Assembly (NCBI GenBank): GCA_013003675.1
Contig: JABDIP010000208.1
Span: 1 to 7,024 of the forward strand
Source of the DNA: Inquilinus sp.
GTDB lineage: Bacteria; Pseudomonadota; Alphaproteobacteria; DSM-16000; Inquilinaceae
Direction of reading: 5' to 3'
Length of the DNA stretch: 7,024 bases
The notes beneath the pieces are model-generated. The model was not told the DNA's origin. It worked only from the letters and a program-made list of their open reading frames with translations, and searched no databases. The translations under genes were made by a program, and so were the position numbers. This document shows positions 5,977 through 7,024 of the stretch, piece after piece (within the stretch, counting starts at the first letter, position 1; every line of letters begins with the position of its first letter).

Positions 5977-6479
5977 GCGCCCGGCGCCTCTTCGTCGCGG
6001 CGCTGCTGCTGGCGCTGCTGGGACCGGCCACGGCCCTGGCGGTGAACCCGGACGAGCGACTCGACGACCCGGCCCTGGAGGGCCGCGCGCGGGCCCTGTC
6101 GCAGGAGCTGCGTTGCCTGGTCTGCCAGAACCAGTCGATCGACGACAGCGACGCCGATCTCGCCCGCGACCTGCGCATCCTTGTGCGCCAGCGGCTGGTC
6201 GCCGGCGACAGCGATACCCAGGTGCTGGCCTTCGTCACCGCGCGTTACGGCGACTATGTGCTGCTGCGCCCGCCGGTCCAGCCGAACACCTACGCGCTGT
6301 GGTTCGCGCCGCTGGTGATCGCGCTGATCGGCGCGCTCGGCCTGGCCGTGCTGGCGCGGCGCCGGCGCGGCCGGCCGGTCGAACCCGACCCGCTGACGCC
6401 CGAGGAAAGGGCGAAGGTCGAAGCGCTGCTGGCCGAGGCCGCGACGACGGGCAAAGAGCCGGCGGAGCCGCCGCGATGA
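5973..6479 (+). CDS. ccmH: CcmH (CcmL type), apocytochrome c thiol oxidoreductase subunit
   Basis: CcmH is a periplasmic, membrane-tethered redox protein of the heme lyase complex that acts on the CXXCH cysteines of apocytochrome c. The 168-residue protein has a signal peptide (MSARRLFVAALLLALLGPAT then ALA, probable cleavage after residue 23), the three-helix domain with redox motif LRCLVCQNQSI (Cys48, Cys51), conserved RYGDYVLLRPP (91-101), one membrane helix (about 109-128) and a charged cytoplasmic tail. This is the short form, equivalent to the N-terminal half of E. coli CcmH, with CcmI as a separate gene next door. The ATG overlaps the ccmG stop and the TGA overlaps the ccmI start. Its frame is open upstream as far as 5211 because no stop falls within ccmG in that frame; the intact signal peptide shows the real start is 5973. 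Confidence 0.96.
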   Translation: MSARRLFVAALLLALLGPATALAVNPDERLDDPALEGRARALSQELRCLVCQNQSIDDSDADLARDLRILVRQRLVAGDSDTQVLAFVTARYGDYVLLRPPVQPNTYALWFAPLVIALIGALGLAVLARRRRGRPVEPDPLTPEERAKVEALLAEAATTGKEPAEPPR

Positions 6480-7024
6480 GCTTCTGGATCGTCGCCGCGC
6501 TGATGACCGCCGGGGTTGCCGCCCTGCTGCTGTGGCCGACCCGGCGGCAACCGGAAACCGTAGCGAACGAAGGGGAGGGCGGACCCGACCTCGCGGTCTA
6601 TCGCGATCAGCTCGCCGAGGTCGACCGCGATCTGGCGCGCGGCCTGATCGACCCCGGCCAGGCGGAGGCGGCGCGGATCGAGATCTCCCGGCGCATGCTG
6701 GCGGCGGCCGGGCGCGGCACCGGCCGCGGGGTGGGCACCACCGCATGGACCCGCGCTGTGATCCTGGCCGTCGCGGTGATCCTGCCGCTGGCGGCAATCG
6801 CCCTCTATCTGCCGGGCGGCCGCCCGGATCTGCCGTCGCAGCCCTTCGCCGAGCGCGATAGCGGCCAGCGCGACCGGCTGGTTGCCGAGCGGGCGGCGAC
6901 CGAGGCGCTGCTCCGCCGGCTGAACGCCGAACCGGACGACCTCGCCGGCTGGGTCGAGTTGGGACAGCGCTTCCGCGCCCTCGGCCAAGCCGATCAAGCC
7001 GCTAGCGCCTATGCCCGCGCCGCC
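6476..7024 (+). CDS. ccmI: CcmI (CycH), apocytochrome c chaperone, 5' part only
   Basis: CcmI binds apocytochrome c and presents it to the CcmFH heme lyase. Only the first 183 codons are in the window; the frame is still open at 7024. Visible parts are a first membrane helix at 3-20 (SFWIVAALMTAGVAALLLW region), a cytoplasmic loop with the conserved YRDQLAEVDRDLARGLID (42-59) and AARIEISRRML (65-75), a second helix at about 93-113, and the start of the periplasmic TPR region (WVELGQRFRALGQADQAASA, 159-178). This two-helix, loop and TPR plan is typical of CcmI, and the loop is the leucine-zipper-like part important for the heme lyase interaction. GGAG at 6464-6467, eight bases upstream, supports the ATG, which overlaps the ccmH stop. 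Confidence 0.94.
   Translation, partial: MSFWIVAALMTAGVAALLLWPTRRQPETVANEGEGGPDLAVYRDQLAEVDRDLARGLIDPGQAEAARIEISRRMLAAAGRGTGRGVGTTAWTRAVILAVAVILPLAAIALYLPGGRPDLPSQPFAERDSGQRDRLVAERAATEALLRRLNAEPDDLAGWVELGQRFRALGQADQAASAYARAA

Noticed and set aside
1..7024. CRISPR arrays, insertion sequences, tRNA or rRNA genes
   Set aside because: No regularly spaced repeats, transposase-like proteins, terminal inverted repeats or cloverleaf-like segments were seen; nearly all of the window is accounted for by the ccm genes.

Overview
The window holds a nearly complete cytochrome c maturation (System I, Ccm) operon, all on the + strand, in the order ccmA-ccmB-ccmC-ccmD-ccmE-ccmF-(small RHH-like gene)-ccmG-ccmH-ccmI. 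The last gene is cut by the right edge. The very GC-rich sequence, the strong G/C preference at codon third positions and the separate ccmH and ccmI genes (E. coli carries them as one fused CcmH) suggest an alphaproteobacterium, possibly of the Rhodospirillales type. That placement is inference; no rRNA or other marker gene is present.

Layout: 1-345 is a non-coding leader with a weak promoter candidate and a GC-rich hairpin. 346-1694 encodes the ABC transporter pair CcmA/CcmB. A 94-base gap precedes ccmC (1789-2508), ccmD (2552-2767) and the heme chaperone ccmE (2764-3204). 3201-5195 is the heme lyase subunit ccmF. 5211 to about 5446 is a small gene for a probable ribbon-helix-helix (RHH) DNA-binding protein. 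5443-5976 is the thioredoxin-like ccmG, 5973-6479 is ccmH and 6476 to the end is the 5' part of ccmI. Most junctions are 4-base stop/start overlaps (GTGA or ATGA), so the genes are probably transcribed together and translationally coupled.

How the genes work together (established for the families): CcmC, with CcmD, loads heme onto the conserved His of CcmE. CcmAB uses ATP to release holo-CcmE. CcmG and CcmH keep the apocytochrome CXXCH cysteines reduced. CcmI binds apocytochrome c. CcmF, with CcmH and CcmI, takes heme from CcmE and attaches it to the cytochrome in the periplasm. The key catalytic or heme-ligand residues are present in every Ccm protein seen here.

The part that does not fit the textbook operon is the RHH-like gene between ccmF and ccmG. 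Its frame has no stop where one would be expected, at the ccmG start, and stays open through ccmG until it joins ccmH in frame. A one-base shift just before ccmG would restore an ATGA overlap like those at the neighbouring junctions. This points to a sequence error, a real indel or, less likely, recoding. A candidate DNA-binding regulator inside a cytochrome c maturation operon is the most interesting signal in the window.
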